Assembly (NCBI GenBank): GCA_013339895.1
Contig: JABACO010000011.1
Coordinates: 2,543,725-2,607,724 of the forward strand
From: Ephydatia muelleri
Lineage: Eukaryota > Porifera > Demospongiae > Spongillida > Spongillidae
Length of the DNA: 64,000 bases
Reading direction: 5' to 3'
This document shows positions 34,511 to 48,105 of this stretch, in pieces (the stretch's first letter is position 1; each line of letters starts with the position of its first letter). The notes under the pieces are model-generated. The model had not been told where the DNA came from. It was given only the letters and a program-made list of their open reading frames with translations, and did not search any database. The translations under genes and the position numbers were made by a program.

Positions 34511-36300
34511 CTACCGCAATTAGCATAATGAAACTTCATATCGTTAACCCTACAACCTATAAATTAACGCATATATTTATACATTATCATAACCCACATC
34601 ATAATGTACGTTGGCATTCATCTCGCATCTTCCTACGCACACATACCTGCCATCCGTCGATCCTTTTTAAAGTACTGCGAGATCGGATAATGATGGCGAT
34701 TATGTGTTTAATTCTGAGGGAAGAAATCTATTTATATATGTTTCGCCAAGTGGAATCAGACCACGCATTTCTTACAACGATCTGTTATCACATCTATACG
34801 TGAGATAAACCCAATCTGCAGCTTGAGACCTTTTAAGTTACACCAGTGTGCATATGTTAATTAAGATTCGTATGTGACACCTTCGAAGATTAACGTGAAG
34901 TAGAGAGACTTTATGACTGGCTTCCATTATCTTAAATCATGCATTAATTCACCACTTATTGATATTTACTTTCAATAGAATTTAATTACACTGCAGTATA
35001 TATAAGTTGTGAGGTTACGCCGCCTAGTTCATCCTGGATGAAGGACGAATTGAGTTTCTAGATAAGCTACTTAATCGCATAAGGTAACAGTCAATTGCCC
35101 ATAGCGAGCCAATGGCATACCACAGGTACAACTCCACGTGCTTGTCGTAATATACATGCACAACCCTTTTCATTTGACTCATACAATCACAGCCATCAGT
35201 CAAATCACTCGTCACGCTTATGCTTCTTGTTTACGTGTAAATCGCTTCATGCCAATATGATTGCATGTGCCTCTTCTCTTCATGCACGGGGAAATGAGAG
35301 TGGATGTTGCTACTTCGTTTTTTATCGCGCCCCATTCACACCTCAGCAAATATCAGCTAATCGATATAGTGGGTCGACTGTAACGTTCCTTCATTACAAT
35401 TTGGCTGGGGTATAAGCTTCGTTCAAATATGGGACAAGAAAGAGACTACCCTTCTCTATCGCAATGGCTATAGAAGACATCTTATAGTGGGAGTGTAGTG
35501 TGACAATATAGTATGATGAAAAACTATGCGAATGCCTGTGGCCTAGCGCATGTGGGATTTCAGTTCACTGAGCTGAGTTGTACAGTTTAAAGACATGCAG
35601 AAAGTAGTTTCAGAACACGTGAAGAACTCTATAGCTTTCGCAGCCATCATCACATTCACGCTTATGTTACTTTACGGCTTTAAACCAATATGATGTATGC
35701 CTCTGGTGTACTGGAGAATGATAGTGGAAACTTCGTTCTATTGTAGCGCCCCGTTCACACTTTCAGGAAAGCTGCACGGTAATGTGAGTTCCTTACATAG
35801 TATACTGCAAGCCATGCTGAAAGCAGCATGCATGCAATATTGTCACTGCCAAGTGGTGTTTCCGTATTACAATGGTGGATCCAGGAATTAGGGGAATGTG
35901 GGGAGGGGGAGGGGGGGATGTCCCAAATCCTTGATGAGAAGAGGGGCGCGCAAATGTTTTTACTACCCACTCGCAACACACTCAAATTAATTTTATTCAA
36001 CACCAATCAATGCCGTTCAGTTCTTCCCAGGCTATAGTGAATTTAAATGCTAGTAACCCTTATCTTGTGACGGTATGGTAGACTAACAGAAAGAGGCTTA
36101 GCCTCAGCCGCCGTAATGCGAGGTTGGAATGATGGAAGCGCTACAACAGACTGCGCTATGTGCGTTGCATGCACGGTTTGCATGTTTTTTGATTTGCACG
36201 TCTACCACGTGCCCACTCAAGACAGCTGTTGAACGATTCCTGAGCATAGATTGGAGCTTTGGAGGTGTTTGACATGTCTTTAGGAAATCATTATGTTCAA

Positions 36301-36990
36301 TGACAACATTTTGCGTAACATTTAACATCGTAATACTCTGTGTTGTACAATCCTTATACTTATCAAATGATATATGGGACAGTTTCCGCGAAAATTGCCC
36401 CACGGTTAAAATGTTATAAAAATGCATCGCGTTTGAATCGCTATGACTTCCCAACGGATAACGCAATCGACTTCCTATTTTCAACACTTCATACTACACC
36501 ATTCCACTATGAATTTTTGAAACTAGGAAGTCGATAGCGTTATCCGTTGTGAAGTTATAGCGATTCAAACGCGATGCATTTTTATAACATTTTAACCGTG
36601 GGGCAATTTTCGCGGAAACTGTCCCATATAATTATTATTCACGCCTTACAGAAAACAAAGTGTGTTTCAATCCAAAACAAAATTGTGGCTTTGCTCCAGA
36701 CATCGACAAGTACCCTTCAGTGGGGCCCTCTGACTCTCAGCCGCGAGAATTTACACGCTTTGGCCACTTCGAATAAGTCGCCCAACCCAGCTTTTACATG
36801 GCTGCCAAGCCTCCATACCATCGTAATTATAATTGGCCGTCCAGGGTTTTTTCTTTGTTCCTACCGCATGCATGCCATATCCTCCTATCATTCTACACAT
36901 CAAAATACAGCAAGTTGTAATAATGATAGGTGCAACCAATTTAAGGCTACATGTCAGCAGAGTAAAAGGGACGCATTCTCATTTGATTAA
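36301..36990 (+). pseudogene. Family B, unit 7, interrupted by a MITE
   Basis: Family B starts at the MTTFCVTF codons, is split by the MITE at 36375-36626, and continues with ENKVCFNPK to the alpha stop after FGHFE. Confidence 0.5.
36375..36626. mobile_element. Palindromic TA-target MITE, unit 7
   Basis: 252 bp, same length, ends and insertion point as 11829-12080. The shared site shows that the insertion predates duplication of these units. Confidence 0.88.
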
Positions 36991-37189
36991 AAACTGATTG
37001 GATTTGTGTGTATACATGATGTTGTGTATAACGTTTTGCAAATGTACATATTTTGTGTTTCCATACATTATTTTTAAAAGAAATAATTGATTTTTGATCA
37101 TTAATTTCATTCTGCTAGACAGTTTGGACTACCTATTTTATATGCTTTCTGCTATAATCATGAATTTTTAAAAGTGCGTGTACTAAATG

Positions 37190-37333
37190 CCCCAACATCT
37201 GTTCTCAAACAGCCTAGTCTCTACTCCAACCGTAGGTCTCCTCTCCAATAGATGCCAAAGTCTCTTAAAGCCTCTTCACCCACTGAGTAAGGTTCCTTCT
37301 CCAACAGCCTCACCTCTCCTAGACCGCAGAACA
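37190..37333 (-). repeat. Locally inverted segment, unit 7
   Basis: Third instance of the inverted block; found only in units that also carry the MITE. Confidence 0.8.
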
Positions 37334-37853
37334 TTATTATTAATATTAACAATATCATATTATCCTTCCATCATATATAGATTTCACATGCTACGAATGT
37401 CTTCCACAGTCTGCTGTGCAGACGTTTGTGCATGAGCCTATGCCCCCTTTCAGTGCTGTTATAAAAATATCGCCACACAGTCAAGCATTTCTATAACCCA
37501 TTGGAGCATCAGGATTCATGAGTAGAGGTCACATTAGTATTTTTATATTATTTTTTGTGGCCCCGCATGAAATTGACATTCCTGCATGTATATGTTTTTG
37601 TTATCAAATTTACAAGGTTGACCTACATGCGTCTCCGTTCTGATGGCCTACATAATTGGATAGGACATAACATGGACCATTGGTCTACATTCCATGTTAG
37701 CTCTTCAGAGGAAAAGTGGCAATTTTCACGTGAAATAAGTAACAAATGAGCCTTCGCTTTTGAAGTATCGCTGCTTATTCCGACCACGCTTGGATGGATA
37801 AATTGTACTTGTATTATACTATGTGCATGTCAACGGCAACCATTCACTGGAAA

Positions 37854-38462
37854 TCAGCTTAATCTCGGAAAATAATAATGAATCAAAATATGACGCGGGA
37901 TACGGATACTGGTACGAAAGTGAAGACAGCTATAGTATTTTACATTCAGTGATGGATAAAGGTGCGCAACAGTAGACACCGTCGCCTGGGCAACTGTTCC
38001 CTTGCAGATGACGTATTTTCTAATCCAATCGGTTTCGCTGATTCCATCAGTCAGTCCTTGATCGCTTGCCACACCCAGCAACGTGTCTAGAGCATTTTGA
38101 AACTTCTTGTATACATCCAGAGTTTCCAACAGGGCATCAATCTTGTCCTTGGAACAACCACTTGTTGCAGTACAATTTAGCCTTACACTGGTCTGTGAAA
38201 TGAAAACAATATGTGGTATGCGAGTCGAATTATTCCTACAGCATGATTTCGAAGCCATTGGCCCACTTTTAACAATAAATCTGGTAGTAGTAATGTAGCA
38301 AGTGTGAATAGTTATGTGCTTATACACGGATTTTATAATGTCAGTTTATTATGATATACAATAGCCACGCAGCCTACGGATGATATAGCTATTGCCCCAC
38401 ACACGCACACACGCACACACACACTCACACACACTCACACACACGCACACACACACACACAC

Positions 38463-38506
<44 letters not shown>

Positions 38507-39163
38507 CATACATGCACATATACACATTCAAAATGCATAGTAGCTAGCCCTTTAAACCCATTATAGCTAATAGTTGTAGCTCCGCGCGGCATTTGCATGA
38601 CATGCGGAGCGCGCATGCATAGATGATCAGAACTGGAAACAGCAAAAACATTAACTTGCGTGAACTTACCCACGAAATAAGCTGCTCCGACACTGGACTA
38701 GTAAATTGTCCCAGCATGATGCCTTGTGCTGTCGATTGATTGATGATTTTGTCGAGGGCGCTCAATTGTAAAATGGAGTGGAGAGATCTCCAGAAGTCAT
38801 CCAGCATATCCTCTTGGACATCGGCAGGTCTAGGCAAGACCTCCTCTTGCTTCACATGCAGTACAGAGAAAGGTCACATCTCAAGGTACGTAGGTCATGC
38901 AGAATTACATGTACTAACTATGCGCAATGACGAACCCTATAGCTTGAATATACACTTACCAATACTTTGGTGACGACAAAAACACCTGTAAGGAGGGTAG
39001 CCAGCTTCCCCTTGGCCTCTGCTTCACTAGTGGACCTCACACTTCTTGAGTGATTCATCAGAACAGCTTCCACGGGTACAGGAGACGCCCATAAGGTCGT
39101 CATCACAGCTGATATCGTACAAAAGGTCAGAATGATTGCACGTCGCGGTCGGATTGTTGCCAT
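37854..39163 (-). CDS. Family A secreted glycoprotein, copy 8 with replaced C-terminus
   Basis: Exons 38960-39163, 38670-38849 and 37854-38192 predict about 240 residues. Beta type. A deletion of about 40 bp at the usual stop fuses the frame after SLNV to downstream sequence, adding 28 residues (KYYSCLHFRTS... ending FPRLS). The last sequon and terminal cysteine are lost, but the new tail supplies a cysteine five residues on. Exon 1 has EAVLMN instead of EAALMN. It may be a variant or the start of decay. Confidence 0.65.
38397..38526. repeat. (CA)n microsatellite, intron 2 of copy 8
   Basis: Longest pure-CA version among the beta copies, with one AGCA interruption. Confidence 0.95.
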
Positions 39164-39231
39164 TCTTAATTCACGGCTGATATACAACAGGCTAGAACTG
39201 AAACACGATGAACCATTTGCCTATGCGCCGA

Positions 39232-39239
39232 TTTATATA
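39232..39239 (-). promoter_or_regulatory. TATA box, family A copy 8
   Basis: TATATAAA on the minus strand, about 70 bp upstream of the ATG at 39163. Confidence 0.65.
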
Positions 39240-41040
39240 CTACCGCAATTAGCATAATGAAACTTGTGATATCAGCATATCGTTAACCTAACAGCAGTTA
39301 TAGTATATATTTATACAGTGTCATAGTTAAATATAGAACAACGCACATTAATGTACGTTGGCATTCATCTCGCATCTTCCTTCGCACACATACCTAGGCC
39401 ATCCGTCCCTTTTAAAAGTACTGCGAGATCGGATAATAATGACGATTATGTGAGGGGAAGGATCTCTTTTCGCCAAGTGGAATCAGACCACGCATTTCTT
39501 AAAACGACCTGTTATCACATCTATACGTGAGATAAACCCAATCTGCAGCTTGAGACCTTTTAAGTTACACCAATGTCGTATTGCATATGTCGGGAACACC
39601 TTAATAAGGATGAAGTGGAAAGGCTTTATGACTGGCTTCTATTCTCATATAATGCATTAATTGACCACTCATTGACATTTACTTTCAATAGAATTTAATT
39701 ACACTGCCGTGTATAGTAAGTTGTGAGGTTTCGCCGCCTAGTTCATCCTGCATGGATGTGGGGCGAGAGAATGATAGAAACCAAATGACTTTCCAGATAA
39801 GCTACTTAATCGCATAAGGTAGCAGTCAATTGCCCGAAGCGAGCCAATGCCATATCACAGGTGCAACTCCACGTGCTTGTCGTAGTATACATGCACAACC
39901 CTTTTCATTTGACTCATACAATCACAGCCATCAGTCAAATCACTCGTCACGCTTATGCTTCTTGTTTACGTGTAAATCGCTTCATGCCAATATGATTGCA
40001 TGTGCCTCTCTTCAAGCACGGGGAAATGAAAGTGGACATATCTACTTCGTTTTTTTATCGCGCCCCATTCACACCTCAGCAAATATCAGGACTGAAAAGC
40101 TAATCGATATAGTGGGTCGTTCCTTCATTACAATTTGGCTGGGGTATAAGCTTCGTTCAAATATGGGACAAGAAAGAGACTACCCTTCTCTATCGCAATG
40201 GCTATAGAAGACATCTTATAGTGGGAGTGTAGTGTGACAATATAGTATGATGAAAAACCATGCGAATGCCTGTGGCCTAGCGCATGTGGGATTTCAGTTC
40301 ACTGAGCTGAGTCGTATAGTTTAAAGATACGCAGAAAGTAGTTTCAGAACACATGAAGAACTATATAGCTTTCGCAGCCATCATCACATTCACGCTTATG
40401 TTACTTTACGGCTTTAAACCAATATGATGTATGCCTCTGATGTACTGGAGAATGATAGTGGAAACTTCGTTCTATTGTAGCGCCCCGTTCACACTTTCAG
40501 GAAAGCTGCACGGTAATGTGAGTTCCTTACATAGTATACTGCAAGCCATGCTGAAAGCAGTATGCATGCAATACTGTCACTGCGAGGTGGTGTTTCCGTA
40601 TTACAATGGTGGATCCAGGAATTAGGGGTATGTGGGGAGGGGGAGGGGGGGATGTCCCAAATCATTGATGAGATGAGGGGCGCACAAATGTTTATACTAC
40701 CCACTCGCAACACACTCAAATTTATTCAACACCAATCAATGCCGTTCAGTTCTTCCCAGGTAATTGTGAATTTAAATGTTAGTAACCCTTATCTTGTGAC
40801 GGTATGGTAGACTAACAGAAAGAGGCTTAGCCTCAGCCGCCGTAATGCGAGGTTGCATGGAATGATGGAAGCGCTACAACAGACTGCGCTATGTGCGTTG
40901 CATACACGGTTTGCATGTTTTTTTGTTTTTTGATTTGCACGTCTACCACGTGCACACTCAAGACAGCTGTTGAACGATTCCTGAGCATAGATTGGAGCTT
41001 TGGAGGTGTTTGACATGTCTTTAGGAGATCATTATGTTCA

Positions 41041-41484
41041 ATGACAACATTTTGCGTAACATTTAACATCGTAATCCTCTGTGTTGTACAATCCTTATAC
41101 TTATCAAATGATATATATAATTATTCACACCTTACAGAAAACAAAGTGTGTTTCAATGCAAAACAAAATGGTGGCTTTGCTCCAGACATCGACAAGGACC
41201 CTTCAGTGGGGCCCTCTGACCCTCAGCCGCAAGAATTTACACCCTTTGGCCACTTCGAATACGTTACCCAACCCAGCTTTTACATGGCTGCCAAGCCTCC
41301 ATACCATCGTAATAATAATTGGCCGTCCAGGGTTTTTTCTTTGTTCCTACCGCATGCATGTCATATCCTCCAATCATTCTACACATCAAACACAGCAAGT
41401 TGTAATAATATTAGGTGCAACCAATTTAAGGCTACATGTCAGCAGAGTAAAATGAAGATCTGGGACGCATTCTCATATGAATAA
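41041..41484 (+). CDS. Family B candidate, long beta form, unit 8
   Basis: 147 residues, same structure as the unit 3 copy, ending KIWDAFSYE with AATAAA at 41480-41485. Substitutions are scattered (NAKQNGGF replaces NCGF, so one cysteine is lost; LQSFYTS; NNIRCN). Retention of an open frame through the alpha stop position and of the 3' signal supports coding status in beta units. Confidence 0.45.
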   Translation: MTTFCVTFNIVILCVVQSLYLSNDIYNYSHLTENKVCFNAKQNGGFAPDIDKDPSVGPSDPQPQEFTPFGHFEYVTQPSFYMAAKPPYHRNNNWPSRVFSLFLPHACHILQSFYTSNTASCNNIRCNQFKATCQQSKMKIWDAFSYE

Positions 41485-43038
41485 AAACTGATTGGATTTG
41501 TGTGTATACATGATGTTGTATATACGTTTTGCAAATGTACAGTGCTCCATACATTATTTTTGAAAGAATAATCATTCTGCTAGACAGTTTGGACTACCTA
41601 TTTTATGTGCTTTCTGCTATAATCATGAATTTTTAAAAGTGTTGTGTGTGAGATTGGGGTGTTGTCATACAAGTGATGTGCATGTATACTGTATGTGACA
41701 TATTTAGACTGTTGGATGTTCTGCGGTCTAGGAGAGGTGAGGCTGTTGGAGTAGGAACCTTAGTCAGTGGGTGAAGAGGCTTTAAGAGACTTTGGCATCT
41801 ATTGGAAAGGAGACCTACGGTTGGAGTAGAGACTAGGCTGTTTGAGAACAGATCTTGGGGCTGTTGGAGAGTACTCAACCACCATCTCACATTTTGCAGG
41901 TCTACTCTAGATTGGTCAAGGGTATAATTGATGGTTTAGTGTTAACGTCCAAGGGTGCAGACCTTACCATTTATGTTACCCGTGACGTCTCTAACCCGAT
42001 TTTGTGTGCAAACTCATTAATTAATTAATAGTGGACCTGTGGGTGGAGCATTAACGGTTAAAGTAGTGATGCGAATTGTTATGCCTATTGTAAGCGCAGT
42101 CCCCACCCCACTTCAACTCCCCAGGTCTTCTTCCATGAAAAGTGGAGTCGTGGTGGTGCATATGGACATGAAATAATCAAGTTTCATCAAATAAGCACTT
42201 TCAATAGCATGCAGGAAGCCTATTAAATTAAAATATTGCTACAATGATATATTATGACTGAGAAGGCAAAATAGCATGAGCACGGGAAAAGATATATAAA
42301 ACGCATGTTTGTGGATCAATGAATACGAAGTTTAGACTTGATTTGGTAACTACGAGTTTATTCTCTGTCAGCCGTATTAGAAGAGTGGCTTGAGTGACAT
42401 ATTTCACAGGGTGCATTGTCGAGAATGAGATCCAAAAAAACGCTTGCAGGAAATCGTATTCATAGTATAGTTATATGTTTCCATCTGTTACACATTTCAC
42501 ATGTTATGAATGTCTTCCACGGTCTGCTGTGCAGAAGTTTGTGCGCATGAGTCTGTGCCTCCTTTCAGTGCAGTTCTAAACACATAAAACCCGCCACACA
42601 ATCAAGCATTTCTAAAACCCATTGGAGCATTATGTGTAGAGGCTACATAGTGATCCGTATTGCCAACCAAAATTTGACATTCCTGCATGTTTATGTTACA
42701 AGGTTGACCTACATGCATCTCCATCCTGATGGCGCACGTAATTGGACAGGACATTACATGGACCATTGGTCTACGTTCCGTGTTAACTCTTCAGAGGAAG
42801 AGTGGCAATTTTCACGTGAAATAAGTAACAAATGAGCCTTCGCGCTTTTGAAGTATCGCTGCTTATTCCGACCACGCTTGGATGGATAAATTGTACTTGT
42901 ATTATACTATGTACATGTCAACGGCAACCATTAATTGGAAATCAGCTTTAATCTCGGAAAATAATAATGAATCAAAATATGACGGGATACGGATACCGCT
43001 ATGAAGTGAAGACAGCTAGTATTTATCCGTACGCGAGT

Positions 43039-43526
43039 TCAGCAACTGTGAGTTACATTCAGTGATGGATAAATGTGCGCAACAGTAGACACCGTCGCCT
43101 GGGCAACTGTTCCCTTGCAGATGACGTGTTTTCTAATCCAATCGGTTTCGCTGATTCCATCAGTCAGTCCTTGATCGCTTGCCACACCCAGCAACGTGTC
43201 TAGAGCATTTTGAAACTTCTTGTATACATCCAGAGTTTCCCTCAGGGCATCAATCTTGTCCTTGGAACAACCACTTGTTGCAGTACAATTTAGCCTTACA
43301 CTGATCTGTGAAATGAAAACGGTATGCGGTATGCGAGTCAAAATATTAACACGATTTCGAAGCCATTGGCCCACTTTTGGTAGTTGTAACGTAGCAAGTG
43401 TGAATCGTTATGTGCTTATACATGGATCTTATAATGTCAGTTATTATGATATACAATAGCCACGCAGCCTACGGATGATATAGCTATTGCCTCACACACG
43501 CGCACACGCACACACACATACACACT

Positions 43527-43557
<31 letters not shown>

Positions 43558-44208
43558 GCACACACATGCACATACACACATTCAAAATGCATAGTAGCTA
43601 ACCCCTTAAACTCATTATAGCTAACGGTTGTACTATCGTCTATAGCTCCGCGGCATTTGCATGACATATACGGAGCGCGCATGTATACATGATCAGAACT
43701 GGGAACAGCAAAAACATTAACTTGCGTGAACTTACCCATGAAATAAGCTGCTCCGACACTGGACTGGTAAATTGTCCCAGCATGATGCCTTGTGCTGTCG
43801 ATTGATTGATGATTTTGTCGAGGGCGCTCAATTGTAAAATGGAGTGGAGAGATCTCCAGAAGTCATCCAGCATATCCTCTTGGACATCGGCAGGTCTAGG
43901 CAAGACCTCCTCTTGCTTCACAGTACAGAGAAAGGTCACATCACAAGGTAGGTCATGCAGTATTACTATGTAGCAATGACGAACTAGCTTGAATATACAC
44001 TTACCAATACTTTGGTGACGACAAAAACACCTGTAAGGAGGGTAGCCAGCTTCCCCTTGGCCTCTGCTTCACTAGTGGACCTCACACTTTTTGAGTGATT
44101 CATCAGAGCAGCTTCCACGGGCACAGGAGACGCCCATAAGGTCGTTACCACAGCTGATATCGTACAAAAAGTCAGAATGATTGCACGTCGCGGTCGGATT
44201 GTTGCCAT
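43039..44208 (-). CDS. Family A secreted 4-Cys glycoprotein, copy 9
   Basis: Exons 44005-44208, 43736-43915 and 43039-43305; 216 residues, alpha type. Closest to copy 4 (shared KSVR) but with all four mature cysteines. VAHIYPSL replaces VAHLYPSL. Confidence 0.77.
43493..43581. repeat. (CA)n microsatellite, intron 2 of copy 9
   Basis: CA repeat similar to copy 4. Confidence 0.95.
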
Positions 44209-44276
44209 TCTTAATTCACGGCTGATATACAACAGGCTAGAATTGAAACTCGATGGACCATTTGCCTATGCGCCGA

Positions 44277-44284
44277 TTTATATA
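44277..44284 (-). promoter_or_regulatory. TATA box, family A copy 9
   Basis: TATATAAA on the minus strand, about 70 bp upstream of the ATG at 44208. Confidence 0.65.
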
Positions 44285-46059
44285 CTACCGCAATTAGCAT
44301 AATGAAACTTCATATCGTTAACCCTACAACCTATAAATTAACGCATATATTTATACATTGTCATACCACATCATAATGTACGTTGGCATTCTTCTCGCAT
44401 CTTCCTTCGCACACATACCTAGGCCATCCGTCCTTGAGATCGGATAATGATGGAGATTATGTGTTTAATTCTGAGGGAAAGAATCTATTTATATATGTTT
44501 CGCCAAGTGGAATCAGACCACGCATTTCTTACAACGATCTGTTATCACATCTATACGTGAGATAAACCCAATCTGCAGCTTGAGACCTTTTAAGTTACAC
44601 CAGTGTGCATATGTTAATTAAGATTCGTATGCGACACCTTCGAAGATTAACGTGAAGTAGAGAGACTTTATGACTGGCTTCCATTATCTTAAATCATGCA
44701 TTAATTCACCACTTATTGATATTTACTTTCAATAGAATTTAATTACACTGCAGTATATATAAGTTGTGAGGTTACGCCGCCTAGTTCATCCTGGATGAAG
44801 GACGAATTGAGTTTCTAGATATACTACTTCATCGCATAAGGTAACAGTCAATTGCCCGTAGCGAGCCAATGGCATACCACAGGTACAACTCCACGTGCTT
44901 GTCGTAATATACATGCACAACCCTTTTCATTTGACTCATACAATCACAGCCATCAGTCAAATCACTCGTCACGCTTATGCTTCTTGTTTACGTGTAAATC
45001 GCTTCATGCCAATATGATTGCATGTGCCTCTTCTCTTCATGCACGGGGAAATGAGAGTGGATGTATCTACTTCGTTTTTTATCGCGCCCCATTCACACCT
45101 CAGCAATTATCAGCTATAATCGATATAGTTCGACTGTAACGTTCCTTCATTACAATTTGGCTGGGGTATAAGCTTCGTTCAAATATGGGACAAGAAAGAG
45201 ACTACCCTTCTCTATCGCAATGGCTATAGAAGACATCTTATAGTGGGAGTGTAGTGTGACAATATAGTATGATGAAAAACTATGCGAATGCCTGTGGCCT
45301 TGCGCATGTGGGATTTCAGTTCACTGAGCTGAGTTGTACAGTTTAAAGACACGCAGAAAGTAGTTTCAGAACACGTGAAGAACTCTATAGATTTCGCAGC
45401 CATCATCACATTCACGCTTATGTTACTTTACGGCTTTAAACCAATATGATGTATGCCTCTGGTGTACTGGAGAATGATAGTGGAACCTTCGTTCTATTGT
45501 AGCGCACCGTTCACACTTTCAGGAAAGCTGCGCGGTAATGTGAGTTCCTTACATAGTATACTGCAAGCCATGTTGAAAGCAGCATGCATGCAATATTGTC
45601 ACTGCCAGGTGGTGTTTCCATTTTATAATGGTGGATCCAGGAATTCGGGGAAGGTGGGGAGGGGGAGGGGGGTGTCCCAAATCATTGATGAGAAGAGGGG
45701 CGCGCGCAAATGATTTTACTACCCACCTTGCAACACACTCAAATTTATTCAACACCAATCAATGCCGTTCAGTTCTTCCCAGGCTATTGTGAATTTAAAT
45801 GTTAGTAACCTATATCTTGTGACGGTATAGCAGACTAACAGAAAGAGGCTTAGCCTCAGCCGCCGTAATGCGAGGTTGGAATGATGGAAGCGCTACAAAA
45901 GACTGCGCTATGTGCGTTGCATGCACGGTTTGCATGTTGTTTTGTTTTTTGATTTGCACGTCTACCACGTGCACACTCAAGACAGCTGTTGAACGATTCC
46001 TGAGCATAGATTGGAGCTTTGGAGGTGTTTGACATGTCTTTAGGAAATCATTATGTTTA

Positions 46060-46284
46060 ATGACAACATTTTGCGTAACATTTAACATCGTAATATTCTG
46101 TGTTGTACAATCCTTATACTTATCAAATGATATATATTATTATTATTCACGCCTTACAGAAAACAAAGTGTGTTTCAATGCAAAACAAAATTGTGGCTTT
46201 GCTCCAGACATCGACAAGGACCCTTCAGTGGGGCCCTCTGACCCTCAGCCGCGAGAATTTACACCCTTTGGCCACTTCGAATAA
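46060..46284 (+). CDS. Family B candidate, short alpha form, unit 9
   Basis: 74 codons, nearly identical to unit 4, stopped by the alpha TAA after FGHFE. Confidence 0.35.
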   Translation: MTTFCVTFNIVIFCVVQSLYLSNDIYYYYSRLTENKVCFNAKQNCGFAPDIDKDPSVGPSDPQPREFTPFGHFE

Positions 46285-48105
46285 GTCGCCCAACCCAGCT
46301 TTTACATGGCTGCCAAGCCTCCATACCATCGTAATAATAATTGGCCGTCCAGGGTTTTTTCTTTGTTCCTACCGCATGCATGCCGTCATTTCCTCCTATC
46401 ATTCTACACATCAAATACAGCACGTTTGTAATAATGATAGGTGCAACCAATTTAAGGCTACATGTCAGCAGAGTAAAATGAAGATCTGGGACGCATTCTC
46501 ATATGATAAAAACTGATTGGATTTGTGTGTATACATGGTGTTGTATATATGGTTTTGCAAATGTACATATTTTGTGTTTTAATACATTATTATTAAAAGA
46601 AATAATCATTAATTTCATTCTGCTAGACAGTTTGGACTACCTATTTTATATGCTTTCTGCTATAATCATGAATTTTTAAAAGTGCGTGTGCTAAATGTAG
46701 TGTTGTGTGTGAGATTGGGGTGTTGTCATACAAGTGATGTGCATGTAAACTGTATGTGACATATTTAGACTGTTGGATGTTCTGTAGTCTAGGAGAGGTG
46801 AGGCTGTTGGAGAAGGAACCTTACTCAGTGGGTGAAGAGGCTTTAAGAGACTTTGGCATCTATTGGAGAGGAGACCTACGGTTGGAGTAGGGTCTAGGCT
46901 GTTTGAGAACAGATCTTGGGCTGTTGGAGAGTACTCAACAATCATCTCACATTTTGCAGGTGTACTCTAGATTGCTCAAGGGTATAATTGGTGGTTTAGT
47001 GTTAACGTGTAAGGGTGCAGACCTTACAATTTATGTTACCCGTGGACCTCTCTAACCAGATTTTGTCATTAATTAATAGTGGACCTGTGGGTGCAACATT
47101 AACGGTTACAGTAGTGATGCGAATTGTTATGCCTATTGTAAGCGCAGTCCCCACCCCACTTCAACTCCCCAGGTCTTCTTCCATGAAAAGTGGAGTCGTG
47201 GTGGTGCATATGTACATGAAATAATCAAGTTTCATCAAATAAGCACTTTCAATAGCATGCATGAAGCCTATTAAATTAAAATATTGCTACAATGATATAT
47301 TATGACTGAGAAGGCAAAATAGCATGAGCACGGGATAAGATATATAAAACGCATGTTTGTGGATCAATGAATACGAAGTTTAGACTTGATTGGGCTACTA
47401 AAAGTTTATTCTCTGTCAGCCATGTTAGAAGAGTGGCTTGTGTGACATACTTCACAGGGTGCATTGTCAAGATGAGATCATGTAAATTACAAAAAAAACT
47501 CTTGCAGGTATACAGATGGAAATTGTATTCATAGTATAGTTATATGTTTCCATCTGTTACCCATTTCACATGTTATGAATGTCTTCCACGGTCTGCTGTG
47601 CAGAAGTTTGTTCGCATGAGCCTGTGCCTCCTTTCAGTGCAGTTCTAAACATATAAAACCCGCCACACAATCAAGCATTTCTAAAACCCATTGGAGCATT
47701 ATGTGTAGAGGCTACATAGTGATCCGTATTGCCAACCAAAATTTGACATTCCTGCATGTTTATGTTACAAGGTTGACCTACATGCATCTCCATCCTGATG
47801 GCGCACGTAATTGGACAGGACATTACATGGATCATTGGTCTACGTTCCGTGTTAACTCTTCAGAGGAAGAGTGGCAATTTTCACGTGAAATAAGTAACAA
47901 ATGAGCCTTCGCTTTTGAAGTATCGCTGCTTATTCCGACCACGCTTGGATGGATAAATTGTACTTGTATTATACTATGTGCATGTCAACGGCAACCATTA
48001 ACTGGTAATCAGCTTTAATCTCGGAAAATAATAATGAATCAAAATATGACGGGATACGGATACCGCTATGAAGTGAAGACAGCTAGTATTTATCCGTACG
48101 CGAGT

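Noticed and set aside
40351..40440. In-frame TGA after the MKN-type leader as a selenocysteine codon
   Set aside because: No selenocysteine element was identified, and the difference from unit 5 is a one-base indel, not a conserved recoding site.
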